Positions 1 to 9,333 are shown, numbered from the stretch's first letter. The stretch is 64,000 bases of DNA from Rhodococcoides fascians A44A (GCF_000760735.1 NZ_JMEX01000008.1:2330877-2394876), one strand, 5' to 3'. Notes: generated by a model not told the origin, from the sequence alone. Numbers and translations: made by a program.

Positions 1-64
1 ACGGTTCATTGACGACAGTCCGCCGGCCTTCGAGCTGCGGGAGCAGGGTGAGGAGGGGGAGTCG

Positions 65-1573
65 GTGGCAACTATCGGATCAGTGCAGCGGACTCCGGGC
101 GGGGGCACGCTGCAGAAGGCGCCGAAGCGTGAGAGACGACTTACCTCGCGCCGTGTCTGGGAGCATCAGTACGTCGACAGGCTTCGTGTCACGGACGTCG
201 TCGTTGTCGTCGCTGCGGTCGCCGCAGCTCAGTTGATCAGGTTCGGCGAGCTGCAGTCCGAGGGAGCACGCGCCTTCGCGAGCTACACCGGAGTGTCCGT
301 CGTGCTGGCAGCTATCTGGATCTCGTTTCTCGTGATCTTCCGTACCCGCTCGCCCAGGGTCATCGGCAACGGCGCGGAAGAATACCGCCGTATCGTGTCC
401 GCGACGTTCCGACTGTTCGGCGTCATCGCCATTCTGTCGCTTCTCTTCAAGATCGACATCGCTCGGCTGTACTTGGCGATCGCGCTCCCCGTGGGGCTCC
501 TCGGTCTCCTGCTCAGCAGGTGGGCGTGGCGCAAGACCGTCGCCTCCAAACGCAGTAAAGGTCAGTACCAGACGGCCGTGCTTATTGTCGGCAGCCGCAA
601 GGCGGCTGTCTCGATGGCCAAGCAGTTCGAGCGCAATCCCGCCGCCGGCTACAGCGTCGTGGGAATGTGCCTCCCCGGGTACGAGCCCGAGCGCGATGCC
701 ATCACGGTCGACGGATTCGAGATTCCGATCTTGGGTGACGAGTACAGCGTGGTCGACGCAATCGAGAAGTCCGGCGCCGACACCGTTGCCGTGACCGCTA
801 CCGAACACCTGGGCACCAAAGGCATCCGCAAGATGGTATGGGATCTGGAGAAGAAAAACGTAGACCTAGTGGTTGCGCCTGGCGTAGTCGACGTCGCCGG
901 CCCGCGATTGGTGATGCGACCCGTTGCTGGCTTCCCTCTGATCCACGTGGAGAAGCCGCAGTACAACGGTGCCACGCGCTTCAGCAAGACGGCCTTCGAC
1001 TTCATTTTCGCCAGTGCTGTCTTATTAGTGATCGCGCCGATCCTCTTGATCGCAGCGTTGGCTGTGAAGCTCACAAGCCGCGGTCCGGTCTTCTACAAGT
1101 CGGAACGCATGGGCATCGACGGCAAGCCGTTCGACATGATCAAGTTCCGCAGCATGGTCCAGAACGCAGACAAGCAGGTCGACGCTCTACTCGCGCAGAA
1201 CGAGAGCGAGGGAGGCGTGCTGTTCAAGATGCGCGACGATCCGCGTGTCACCAAGGTTGGAAAGTTCATGCGCCGCTTCAGCATCGACGAATTGCCGCAG
1301 TTCCTGAACGTGCTGAGGCGAGAGATGAGCGTCGTCGGCCCTCGTCCGCCCTTGCGTCGCGAGGTTGAAACCTACGACGGCGAGGTTCGCCGGCGCCTCC
1401 TGGTAAAGCCTGGGATTACTGGACTCTGGCAGGTGAGCGGGCGTTCCGATCTTTCCTGGGAAGAGACTGTGCGTCTCGACCTTTCGTACGTCGAGAACTG
1501 GTCGATGGTCGGTGACCTTTTGATTATTGCCAAGACGGTGAAGGCAGTTGCGGGGAGCTCTGGAGCCTACTAG
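65..1573 (+). CDS. Polyprenyl glycosylphosphotransferase (WbaP/CpsE type)
   Basis: Starts repeat-unit assembly by moving a sugar-1-phosphate from a nucleotide sugar to undecaprenyl phosphate at the inner membrane. The 502 aa protein has four or five N-terminal membrane helices (about residues 40-160), a Rossmann-like CoA-binding-type middle and the C-terminal bacterial sugar transferase domain (about 305-502). Its hallmarks are visible: KFRSM, the catalytic DELPQ, VGPRPPLRREV, and the KPGITGLWQV/GRSDLSWEE block. The GTG start has a strong purine-rich Shine-Dalgarno at 51-60, but the same frame is open back to base 2, so a longer protein beginning outside the window is possible. It heads the glycan cassette to its right. 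The substrate sugar cannot be told from sequence. Confidence 0.93.
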   Translation: MATIGSVQRTPGGGTLQKAPKRERRLTSRRVWEHQYVDRLRVTDVVVVVAAVAAAQLIRFGELQSEGARAFASYTGVSVVLAAIWISFLVIFRTRSPRVIGNGAEEYRRIVSATFRLFGVIAILSLLFKIDIARLYLAIALPVGLLGLLLSRWAWRKTVASKRSKGQYQTAVLIVGSRKAAVSMAKQFERNPAAGYSVVGMCLPGYEPERDAITVDGFEIPILGDEYSVVDAIEKSGADTVAVTATEHLGTKGIRKMVWDLEKKNVDLVVAPGVVDVAGPRLVMRPVAGFPLIHVEKPQYNGATRFSKTAFDFIFASAVLLVIAPILLIAALAVKLTSRGPVFYKSERMGIDGKPFDMIKFRSMVQNADKQVDALLAQNESEGGVLFKMRDDPRVTKVGKFMRRFSIDELPQFLNVLRREMSVVGPRPPLRREVETYDGEVRRRLLVKPGITGLWQVSGRSDLSWEETVRLDLSYVENWSMVGDLLIIAKTVKAVAGSSGAY

Positions 1574-1659
1574 CTCACCTCGACGCAGGATATCTGCGGT
1601 TCACTTCGTTGATTGTATGTTTGGCCTGAAAGTGAATTATGCCGAAAGAGGACTGACGG

Positions 1660-2835
1660 TTGAGATCGAACAAAAGAACTTTAATTCTGAATGTATTCTA
1701 TTGGTCCACCGGTCAAGACGACAATCTCGGAGACGTTGTGCTCCGACGCCGGCTTCTGAACGTTCTTCTAAACCAGCGCGATACCGAAGGACAGTCTCTC
1801 CACGTCTACGTAGGTTCCGCATCTGCGGGCTTTATCAAAGGCCTCGGAATCCCGGTAGATGCACATGTTTACACGAGTAAAACGGTATGGCTATTAGCTA
1901 TGGTCATGAACACACTGCAGCGTCGACCGCCGGTCCTGGTCTTTAATCCGGGCGAAGTGCAGCTTAACTTAAAAACCACGGTTGCTTATATGTCGTTGTG
2001 GGTGCCCGCGGCGATCATTCGTTTACGCGGCGGGGCGGTCGTGCGGACAGGTACAGCGCTCGATAATCGCGTTACACAACCAATCGCAGTTCTGGCAAAA
2101 CTAGCGGTGCGGGTCGCCAACTTAGCTACCTCAATAGGTAGCTGGAGAGACGTTGCATCTCGCGACGAATTTGGCGGCGGAAGACTCGTGCCTGACTGGG
2201 CAATCGAGAAACCATCTGAGGATAAAGATGGGTACCGCCGAACGCTGCTCGCAGTCACCTACAGATCAGATCGTAGGCATGCATTCGACGAATACGCAAT
2301 CAAACGGATACGTGAGATGGCTGAGCGGTATGAACTGAAAGTAATAGTCTACTGCCAGGTTCGACGCGATCAAGTCGCGATGCAAAGACTGGCCAAGGAC
2401 CAAGGGTGGGAGTACATAGCGTGGGCTTCGACTACTCCTCACCTTGAACAGGAAATAATCGTCCGAGACCTTTTAAAGAAGTCACGATTCGTGTGCAGCA
2501 ATCGAATCCACGCGCTCATAATTGGGCTTACAGAAGGTGCACAAGCCATATGTATAAGCTCCGATGATGAGCACAAGGTCCGGACGCATCTCGAATATTT
2601 CGGACTTACGACCATGATACTTTCAAATCCGACAGAAGATTCATTGGACTTTAACGCCGTAGTGCCTCAGCGAAATGAGAGCGCCGAGGCGCTTGCGAAT
2701 GCGTCGGCTGTCGTGGCGGATTTATCACGCCATGTCAGTACTTCCGTGCGCCAGATTAAGGAGCTTGAGCACAGAGACGGAAATAAGAGTGGATTGGTAA
2801 CTGAGATTTCAATCAGGAAAAATCATGAAAACTAG
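1660..2835 (+). CDS. Polysaccharide pyruvyl transferase family protein
   Basis: Probably adds a pyruvate ketal, from phosphoenolpyruvate, to a sugar of the repeat unit, giving the polymer negative charge. The 391 aa protein carries the family's N-terminal DNLGD motif (about residue 20) in the FYWSTGQ...DNLGDVVL region and the C-terminal SNRIHALI segment where the PEP-binding part of the fold lies. The start is TTG at 1660, a weak initiator placed by the N-terminal family match. Base composition is clearly more AT-rich than genes beyond 9 kb. The end overlaps the next gene by 11 bases, implying co-transcription. Family assignment is firm; the acceptor sugar is unknown. Confidence 0.87.
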   Translation: MRSNKRTLILNVFYWSTGQDDNLGDVVLRRRLLNVLLNQRDTEGQSLHVYVGSASAGFIKGLGIPVDAHVYTSKTVWLLAMVMNTLQRRPPVLVFNPGEVQLNLKTTVAYMSLWVPAAIIRLRGGAVVRTGTALDNRVTQPIAVLAKLAVRVANLATSIGSWRDVASRDEFGGGRLVPDWAIEKPSEDKDGYRRTLLAVTYRSDRRHAFDEYAIKRIREMAERYELKVIVYCQVRRDQVAMQRLAKDQGWEYIAWASTTPHLEQEIIVRDLLKKSRFVCSNRIHALIIGLTEGAQAICISSDDEHKVRTHLEYFGLTTMILSNPTEDSLDFNAVVPQRNESAEALANASAVVADLSRHVSTSVRQIKELEHRDGNKSGLVTEISIRKNHEN

Positions 2836-3598
2836 CCCGGAACAAGAACAGAATTTTATACACCGCCTAGTGCCAGTTTTGGGCGTCGATGTAACTCCCG
2901 GTAGCGCGACGCAAATTGTGAACTGGCTATCCTCTTCCAGCGGAAAGAGACGACTTCTCAATCATAATCTCCATAGCGTGTATCTGTCATATACGAATAG
3001 CGATTTCAAGCGAAGCTTCCAATCTGCGGACGTGGTGCTGATTGACGGTTTTCCCCTAACCTTACTTATGCGTCTCGGTGGAAGAAAAGACAAGGAACGC
3101 TCAGTCCCTCGAGTCGGATCGTGCGACTGGATCATTGAGTTAGAAGACGCTCAGCCAAGTAAAATCAAAAAGATTGCGATAATAGGAGCGTCACCTGCTT
3201 CGAACCTTGCACTCCAAGAACGGTTTTCTAGAACAATGCCGAAAGTACTTGTCCGAGGCTGGGATGGGTATGAGGGTTTAACGAAATTGATAATCAGCGA
3301 ATTCGAAGAACTTTCTCAGTTTCGCCCCGATCTTGTGCTTCTGGGGCTCGGAATGCCCAAACAAGAAATTATTTTGGACACGTACTATGGTCTCCTGCCT
3401 GAATCGGTGTACGCTACCGTCGGTGGCGCCATCGATCAGTTAAGCGGATTTCAAAAAATGCCGCCTCGATTTCTTGGAGATCTGGGGTTGGAGTGGCTTT
3501 TCCGGCTAGTCCGCGACCCGCGCCGGTTATTCTTTCGATACCTTGTCGAGCCAATCTTTCTTGCAGTTCTAGTTGCGCGCAGAGGAAAATCTAGATGA
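2825..3598 (+). CDS. WecG/TagA/CpsF family glycosyltransferase
   Basis: A GT26-type enzyme expected to transfer a second sugar, commonly an N-acetylmannosamine-type residue, onto the undecaprenyl-pyrophosphate-linked primer at the cytoplasmic face. The 257 aa length is typical. Visible family blocks are IDGFPLTLLMR with a following RVGSCDW (about residues 72-105), the DLVLLGLGMPKQE signature (about 170-182) and ATVGGAIDQLSG. It overlaps the upstream pyruvyl transferase by 11 bases and the following GT2 gene by 4 (ATGA). AT-rich for this genome, like its neighbours. Confidence 0.9.
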   Translation: MKTSPEQEQNFIHRLVPVLGVDVTPGSATQIVNWLSSSSGKRRLLNHNLHSVYLSYTNSDFKRSFQSADVVLIDGFPLTLLMRLGGRKDKERSVPRVGSCDWIIELEDAQPSKIKKIAIIGASPASNLALQERFSRTMPKVLVRGWDGYEGLTKLIISEFEELSQFRPDLVLLGLGMPKQEIILDTYYGLLPESVYATVGGAIDQLSGFQKMPPRFLGDLGLEWLFRLVRDPRRLFFRYLVEPIFLAVLVARRGKSR

Positions 3599-4551
3599 TT
3601 AGTGCAGAAGACGGTAAAACCAACCGCGTACAAATCACCGTTGTCATTCCGACGATCGGGCGTCCGGAGGTATCGCGTGCAGTTTTGAGTGCCGCCAAGC
3701 AAAAAGACGTCGACACACAAATAATTGTGGTAGTTGATCGACCTGATATGTACGAAACTGTCGTAAATATGGTCGGACATAGTGCCAGTGTCGTTCCAAA
3801 TAGGGGCCATGGCGGCGCAGCCGCGCGCAATGAGGGAGCGAGAATGGGCTCAGGCGACTTTATAGCGTTTCTTGACGACGATGATTGGTGGGAGCCGACC
3901 AAGCTTGCAGCCCAGGTAGCGGTAATGCGGGGCGCCGGGGCGAATTTCTGCTTTGGATCTGCGTGGTTCCATAGCGCGTCTGATCTAAGACGCTTGCCAG
4001 GAGTTCCATACAATCCAGAGGTTGAGTCCCTGGCCTCGTACATGGTGCGCAGGCCAGGTCTTCGTTTCGGTTACAGCCTTGTTCAATCCAGTAGTTTCAT
4101 CGTCAGTTCTGAGGTGGCACGGACATGTGGTTGGGACAGCACGCTGCGAAAGCATCAAGACTGGGATTACGCCCTGCGTCTTGAAAAGCGCTCTGATGTA
4201 AGGAGTGTCTTTCTCAACGAGCCACTGGTCCACGTGGCGCAGGCGTCCGTGGGGTCGGTCTCAAAGCAATACGACCCCGACTCATCTTTGCGATTTCTAA
4301 AGCGGCATGCTGAGGACATGGACAATGTGGCCTATGCCGACTTTGTCGGTGCGATTCTTCTACGAGGCGCATTCGCTACGCAGAGTGGTCGGCAGGTAGC
4401 GCAAGCATTTGGGCTAATGCGTGAGCGTTGGTCTGGCCTGCGGTGGCCTGCACTTGTCGTCGCTCTTTCGGGATTATATCTGGGGGTTCGACAGAGGGCT
4501 AAGAACACCGCTTCTCGTGTAGTACTCGGCCCAGATAAACAGAGTCCATAG
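3595..4551 (+). CDS. Glycosyltransferase family 2
   Basis: An inverting GT-A sugar transferase adding a residue to the lipid-linked repeat unit. The 318 aa protein begins with ITVVIPTIGRPEV (nucleotide-binding strand) and has the metal-binding acidic run FLDDDDWWEP at about residues 91-100. The C-terminal third is basic and helical, with a hydrophobic stretch near the end that may associate with the membrane. The ATGA overlap with the WecG-like gene shows coupling. Donor and linkage cannot be read from sequence. Confidence 0.88.
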   Translation: MISAEDGKTNRVQITVVIPTIGRPEVSRAVLSAAKQKDVDTQIIVVVDRPDMYETVVNMVGHSASVVPNRGHGGAAARNEGARMGSGDFIAFLDDDDWWEPTKLAAQVAVMRGAGANFCFGSAWFHSASDLRRLPGVPYNPEVESLASYMVRRPGLRFGYSLVQSSSFIVSSEVARTCGWDSTLRKHQDWDYALRLEKRSDVRSVFLNEPLVHVAQASVGSVSKQYDPDSSLRFLKRHAEDMDNVAYADFVGAILLRGAFATQSGRQVAQAFGLMRERWSGLRWPALVVALSGLYLGVRQRAKNTASRVVLGPDKQSP

Positions 4552-4607
4552 AAAGCCAGCTAGTTGCAGATCCTCTAGGGAAATGATTCCATTTTGAACG
4601 AACCCGG

Positions 4608-5873
4608 TTGCAGATCGTGAAGAAAATTTTAGGTCAGGCCTTAACCGTTCTCAGCGGTCGAACGCTTATTCGTGCTGTTCAATTTCTGTCCCTGATAATT
4701 CTGGTCCGGTCGCTGTCGCCATCTGAGTTTGGGTGGTTTGGAATTCTAACATCAGCTTTTGCACTAGTCGGGGCCCTGGGTAGCCTTGGGCTTCGCCAAT
4801 CGTTTGCGTATGAGATTGCCCGCGGGAAGATCAGCGTAGGCGAGGTGCTTGGCCTGACGTTGTGCGTTCTGCCCATCCTAGCGTTGCCGTCCGCAGCAAT
4901 TCTTAGCCTATTGTATGCAAACCGATTACCGGGGTTTAGTGTTATTTTGGGTATCGGAGTTATCGCGGTTGGTGTGTTATCGTCGCTTAGTTTGAATCTC
5001 CTGCAGGGAGTCTTTCTCGGAACGGGGCGGATTCGTTCGTTTACCTTTAGTGAAGCCGCGCCCCATCTTTTGGTGTCGGTCTCAGTTTTGCTATTATTCA
5101 TTTTTTCCGCAGTTACCTTCGAAGCTACCGTCTGGATACAGTCGGTAGCAGGTGTGGTAGCTTTCCCGGTTCTCTTTCTATTGGCGTTCAGCCGTCAATC
5201 AAGATTGAGATTCCAAGTTGGTAGATTTTTTAATATGCTTAGGTATGGAATAGTATTTGCGTTCAATCTCTTCGCAATCATGCTGTCATATCGTATCTCG
5301 ATGTTTGTAATCGAGTACTTCGACGGATCCGGTGCTGCAGGGCAGTACTTTGCAGCTATCCGTGTATGTGAAATATTTCTTGAGATCGCCTCCGCGTTGG
5401 GAATGGTGCTTTTCTCAAATTCCGCACGAAACGGTTTGAACCAGAAGGCTACAATAGTGGAGACTGCGCACTTAGCTGCTACTCTTTTTTGGTTATTCGT
5501 GCTGGCGTCAGTAGCGCTCGCGCTATTTGCCCCGTTTTTGCTTCGGGTGGTAGTTGGCAGTCAATATTCAGAAGCGGTTCTGTTGCTACAGGTATTAGCC
5601 ATCTCAATGCCAGCAACTGCGGCATGTAAGGTTATTTACCCCAGCCTGGCCGGAATGGGTCGCGCGTCGTTTGGATCTGCACTTGTGGTCGCAGGTCTGA
5701 TAGTTAACTGCATAGGGGCGGTCGTTTTGGTTCCGATTGTTGGTCCGGTAGGCGGCTGTGTCGGGCTGATCGTAGGTCAATATTTACTCTTAGCGATGTA
5801 CATTGCCAAGTGTCGGAAGGTCTACAAAACCTCGGTACGTGACTTCTTGTGGCCATTCTCCATTGTTAAATGA
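4608..5873 (+). CDS. Oligosaccharide flippase, Wzx type
   Basis: Moves lipid-linked repeat units across the cytoplasmic membrane. The 421 aa protein is almost entirely hydrophobic, with about 12 predicted membrane helices, and begins with an amphipathic stretch followed by SLIILVRSLSPSEFGWFG, typical of the polysaccharide transporter (MOP) superfamily. Two starts are possible: TTG 4608, or GTG 4617 giving MKKILGQ; neither has a good ribosome-binding site, and the GTG is at least as likely. This is one of the most AT-rich genes in the window. It follows the GT2 gene by 56 bases and converges on the polymerase gene. Confidence 0.88.
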   Translation: MQIVKKILGQALTVLSGRTLIRAVQFLSLIILVRSLSPSEFGWFGILTSAFALVGALGSLGLRQSFAYEIARGKISVGEVLGLTLCVLPILALPSAAILSLLYANRLPGFSVILGIGVIAVGVLSSLSLNLLQGVFLGTGRIRSFTFSEAAPHLLVSVSVLLLFIFSAVTFEATVWIQSVAGVVAFPVLFLLAFSRQSRLRFQVGRFFNMLRYGIVFAFNLFAIMLSYRISMFVIEYFDGSGAAGQYFAAIRVCEIFLEIASALGMVLFSNSARNGLNQKATIVETAHLAATLFWLFVLASVALALFAPFLLRVVVGSQYSEAVLLLQVLAISMPATAACKVIYPSLAGMGRASFGSALVVAGLIVNCIGAVVLVPIVGPVGGCVGLIVGQYLLLAMYIAKCRKVYKTSVRDFLWPFSIVK

Positions 5874-5884
5874 TTAGTCTTTTA

Positions 5885-5902
5885 ATTCGCTTCTAAGTGA
5901 AT
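5885..5902. terminator. Short inverted repeat between convergent flippase and polymerase genes
   Basis: ATTCGCTT, two bases, AAGTGAAT: an 8-base stem with one G-T type mismatch in the 74-base gap between two converging genes. It is short and AT-rich, so the terminator role is only plausible. Confidence 0.4.
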
Positions 5903-5947
5903 ACGAAGGATTGTATGTATTCGAAATCCGGTGATGATCTTAAGTTC

Positions 5948-7255
5948 TCATTTTTGGCCGATTCTGGTAAGCATGTGCGTCGCAGATGAATTGTTTGGTT
6001 GTTTTGCGAATCTGCGTCGCAGGCCAAAGTACATGATGAATAGGATGACAGTTGCAAAGTGGTTGTACTCGAATACGACAAAAATTGCAAATCCTGCTAC
6101 TGCAATTGATGAGGCTAATGTGAATGTCGCGCAACCGGCACCTGAAGTGTCTTGTAGTGCCCATTTGTAACTGAAGTAAAGAATGTACGACAGCATTATT
6201 ACTAACAAAATGAGTCCGACTAACCCCAGGTCGACCATGGTTTGAATGTATGATTGGTGGAAGTGCGGGACGTTGTAGTTTTGGAACGCGCTGATGTGCC
6301 GCAGGTACTGTGCGTAGTCTGAACTAAAGTATCCGTTGAAACCCCACCCTAGAATAGGGTGTTTTTGCCACTCATCTAAGCCGTATTGCCAAAGTGACGT
6401 TCGGCCAGTTAGGGTGCTGTCGCGGCCCAATAAATCAAGAATCGAAGATTGATTTAAGTATACGGTGATGGAGGTGACGCATGCCGCGGTGCCAAATAGC
6501 AGGGCGAACATACCGCTTCGAATTTTTCGCCGCACTGCGAAATTAACAACGAAATATATTAGCATGGCGGTGCATCCCAGTATTAGTGCAGATGCGGACC
6601 CGGAAAGTATTACGAATAATGCATAGAGGGATACTGCCGCTAGACGCAGGGGGCCTCGATAGAGCTTCAATGCGAGTATTGCGCCCATTACGGCGTAGAG
6701 TCCGCCTGTGATTTTGTGCGGAAATAGTCCACGGAGAGGCTGGATTCCGAGTAGATTCGCCCGTGATTGGTGGTCGAAGTAAAAGGTAAAGGATAATCTT
6801 GCCGCGTATGCGGCCAGCCCAAGTACTGTCAGCACTAAAATTATTCGCGATATGTAGCGGATTATCTGGTCAATGCTGTACTCGGTGGTGATAGCATATG
6901 CAACAAGTATATTTCCTGCGAACAGTGCCCCATAGGTCAAAGTTGACGACGGATTGACTGACCAGATTGCCGATGATGTTACGTAGGCGCACATCATGAA
7001 TGCGAAGAAAAAGTTCGGGCCGAAGTGCCGGCGGATTGTTATCAGTGTGACGACGGTAAGGCCGAGAAGGAAAACCCAGCTTGCTTGGAATATGGCGCCT
7101 CCCCCTGCGACCGCTCCGGATTGTGACCTCGGTATCAACAACACCGTGCTTAATCCGAGTGTGCAAGCAATGTAGACGTGGTAGAAGCACAGTCGGACGA
7201 ACTTTAGGCCGTCGTGGGGTTCTGTATCGGCCTGTCGCTGTTGCGTTACAGCCAT
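5948..7255 (-). CDS. O-antigen ligase/polymerase family membrane protein (Wzy-like)
   Basis: Likely joins flipped repeat units on the outer face of the membrane. About ten membrane helices are visible in 435 aa. The large periplasmic-type loop carries the Wzy_C pattern: TGRTSLWQYGLDEW, HPILGWGFNGYF, then HFHQSYIQTMVDLGLVGLI. ATG 7255 (MAVTQQRQ) is chosen because the open frame upstream (to 7459) encodes basic, non-membrane sequence without family character. Base composition matches the low-GC cassette although the gene lies on the opposite strand. Polymerases and ligases share this fold; Wzy is preferred because a flippase and initiating transferase lie beside it. Confidence 0.82.
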   Translation of the reverse strand: MAVTQQRQADTEPHDGLKFVRLCFYHVYIACTLGLSTVLLIPRSQSGAVAGGGAIFQASWVFLLGLTVVTLITIRRHFGPNFFFAFMMCAYVTSSAIWSVNPSSTLTYGALFAGNILVAYAITTEYSIDQIIRYISRIILVLTVLGLAAYAARLSFTFYFDHQSRANLLGIQPLRGLFPHKITGGLYAVMGAILALKLYRGPLRLAAVSLYALFVILSGSASALILGCTAMLIYFVVNFAVRRKIRSGMFALLFGTAACVTSITVYLNQSSILDLLGRDSTLTGRTSLWQYGLDEWQKHPILGWGFNGYFSSDYAQYLRHISAFQNYNVPHFHQSYIQTMVDLGLVGLILLVIMLSYILYFSYKWALQDTSGAGCATFTLASSIAVAGFAIFVVFEYNHFATVILFIMYFGLRRRFAKQPNNSSATHMLTRIGQK

Positions 7256-7769
7256 GCTTTGATTCTCGACTCTCGATCGCGGTGAGGCTGCACGTGCAGG
7301 GGTCATAAAGCGTCGGCAGCAATCTGTTTCCAAGTATGACGAAGTTGGCCTTGTTTCGCACCTGCGCCTTAGTGCCTGGTTGGGTGGCGCGGCCGGTGCC
7401 AGCACGAGCCAAGTCGTTATAAGGGGCCCAAAACTGTGTAGCACGGGTTTCTCGGTCATTGAAACTCGTAAGGGTGACGAAATCGGGTTCGGTGCGGGTT
7501 ACTTCCATAGACAGAACTGACTGGAAGTTTTTTTTCGGGGGGGGTATGCAGCGGTGTGATGGTCGAGTGCGGCCCTGATCAGTCGGTTCGTCGAATGTGC
7601 GGGATGGGGTGACGTGTTTACTTGGTGTTAGTAGTCGAGGCAAGGTTCAGCAGAGGCGGATAAGCACACCCGTGCGGGTTTCGGTCCGGTGCTTCGAGGG
7701 GTATAGCAGGACGCGTTTTGATTTTGACCAGTGCGCACCGACTAAGATCCTATTGGCTTATTTTGGATG
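7256..7769. other. Non-coding stretch with T8-C-G8 homopolymer tract
   Basis: I see no convincing gene in these 514 bases. Open frames here lack family character and usable ribosome-binding sites. It contains eight T (7528-7535), one C and eight G (7537-7544), and must hold the promoter of the leftward polymerase gene. It also marks the boundary between the AT-richer cassette and the normal GC-rich DNA. Confidence 0.55.
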
Positions 7770-8822
7770 TCACTGGTCCCGAAGGGGTGTCTCTCCGAGT
7801 ACCAACACGCGTACTGGGTTCCATGCACCGAAGATTTTCTGGAAGATCACGGGTAGGCCAACGCCTGCGGCGAGGCACACGACGAAGATGATCACATCCT
7901 GTTGAACGCCTGCCTGTCCGAGTGCGATACGCGTGGCGGCAGCTCCGAAGACGTGCAGGAGGTAGATCCCAAACGAGAATGCGCCGAGCCACGCCAACGG
8001 TCGCTGTTCGATCACACGACGTGCTGAATAGATCAAAGTGACGCCGAGGACCCCCACGGCGAGACTGGCCACACGTTGAACCAATTCGGGCAGCTCCCAA
8101 CTACCAAGAATTGTCGTCAAACGCAGGGCGTATACGGCGGCGAACAGCCCGACGGCGGCCACAGCCCTCCAGCGGGTAACTGTGAAGAGTCCAAATCGCT
8201 GCATGCCGTAGCCGATCAGGAAAAATGGTAGCAGGCGGATGTATCCATTGATCGAGAAGAAGTCGAGAGAGTCGGGCAGCCGGACGACAACGAAAGCTAC
8301 TAGTGCGCAGGCGGTGCAAGCGGCCCAACCGTAGCGTGTAGATAGGACGGCGAAGTAGTCCAGTGCGGCGACAGTCAGAAAGATCAGGAACACCGCTTCG
8401 AGAAACCACAGGTGCTCTTCGCCGTACACCCAGACCTTCCAGGCCTCCGACGGGGCACGTTCGGAGTTTGCTGCGGGGACAGCCATCTGCAGCACAACGA
8501 GCAGGGCGCCAACTGTGAGGAGAGGAAGAATGAGGCGACGGATCTTTCCTCGTACTAGCCCGCTGTAGTCGCCTCGCCGAGTAATCGGGCGCAGACCGTA
8601 AACGAGTCCTGACAGTACGGTAAACAATGGCATGCGTATGTCGGCTAATCCCAGGTAGAAGAGGCGCCAGACTGAGTCGTCGGCGACTTGCATTCCTCTG
8701 TTCGCGCCGGAACCGATTACATGGCCGGCGACCATGAGCACCACGGCAAGGCCACGAAGTGACTCGATTGCAGTGTCTTTAGGTGCGCTGCGCCGGGCTT
8801 GAGTTCGCGGAAAGTCGGTCAT
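7770..8822 (-). CDS. Acyltransferase family 3 (OafA/YrhL-like) membrane protein
   Basis: Expected to O-acylate (often O-acetylate) a surface glycan. The 350 aa protein begins with IESLRGLAVVLMVAGHVIG, the family's first helix with its conserved Arg and His, followed by about nine more helices; LFTVLSGLVYGLRP is the usual second block. No fused SGNH domain is present, unlike the 15.1-17.3 kb homologue. Its ATG overlaps the stop of a 31-codon membrane peptide gene upstream, so translation is probably coupled. The acyl donor and acceptor are unknown. Confidence 0.87.
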   Translation of the reverse strand: MTDFPRTQARRSAPKDTAIESLRGLAVVLMVAGHVIGSGANRGMQVADDSVWRLFYLGLADIRMPLFTVLSGLVYGLRPITRRGDYSGLVRGKIRRLILPLLTVGALLVVLQMAVPAANSERAPSEAWKVWVYGEEHLWFLEAVFLIFLTVAALDYFAVLSTRYGWAACTACALVAFVVVRLPDSLDFFSINGYIRLLPFFLIGYGMQRFGLFTVTRWRAVAAVGLFAAVYALRLTTILGSWELPELVQRVASLAVGVLGVTLIYSARRVIEQRPLAWLGAFSFGIYLLHVFGAAATRIALGQAGVQQDVIIFVVCLAAGVGLPVIFQKIFGAWNPVRVLVLGETPLRDQ

Positions 8823-8914
8823 AGGTCGAATTCGCCGGTCATGACGAGGACTGCGAGGAGAACGGATGCGAGCGCACCCGCGAAGAGAGCAAACTTCAGG
8901 TCAGCCTGATTCAT
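8819..8914 (-). CDS. 31-residue single-helix membrane peptide, coupled to acyltransferase
   Basis: A small open frame, MNQADLKFAL...MTGEFDL, with a short polar start, one hydrophobic helix of about 18 residues and an acidic end. Its TGA overlaps the ATG of the acyltransferase (ATGA), the same coupling used throughout this locus, which is the main argument that it is real. No clear Shine-Dalgarno precedes its ATG. It could be a small partner of the acyltransferase, or a leader whose translation opens the downstream start. No family recognised. Confidence 0.5.
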   Translation of the reverse strand: MNQADLKFALFAGALASVLLAVLVMTGEFDL

Positions 8915-9333
8915 AGCAGAGAGTTTGCCGTACAGACCGGTGTTTTGCCGACTTGCTCCGTCGCTCGAATGACCGTCACCGTGCATAAGACAAACTACAT
9001 CTGCTGCGCTCTAGGCGCCAGACAACTTGTACGCGCAACACGCTCAGGCAGAACCCATGCGCGTGGTCGCCGTGCATATTTGGGCTTCTCTAGAGTGAGC
9101 GACCAGTCTGTGGGTGCATATTGGTAGGACTGTGGCTTCGTTAGCCTACCTACAGTAACAGCAAGCCATGCATACACATTCGCGTTTTTCTGCTCGCCGT
9201 AGTTGGTTCATCAAAACCAGTCTTGCGAGCTGTTTCATCAGCCACATGGCGATTAGAGTGGTCTGGAAAATCGGATTGATCAAGCTCGAAGTCGCTTTCT
9301 GGGTCCGAACGAGATCCGAATCACCCGATGAGC
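8915..9333. other. Intergenic region, no gene seen
   Basis: 419 bases between two leftward genes. No frame here has codon use or motifs that suggest a protein. It presumably holds the promoter of the 31-residue peptide/acyltransferase pair, but I cannot place -35/-10 boxes with confidence. Confidence 0.5.

Noticed and set aside
4563..4618. TTGCAGATC present twice just upstream of the flippase start
   Set aside because: Only nine bases and no symmetry; too short to claim as an attachment site or recombination scar.
7255..7459. N-terminal extension of the first polymerase up to 7459
   Set aside because: The extra 68 residues are Arg/Cys-rich and unlike a membrane protein start; no ribosome-binding site at 7459.
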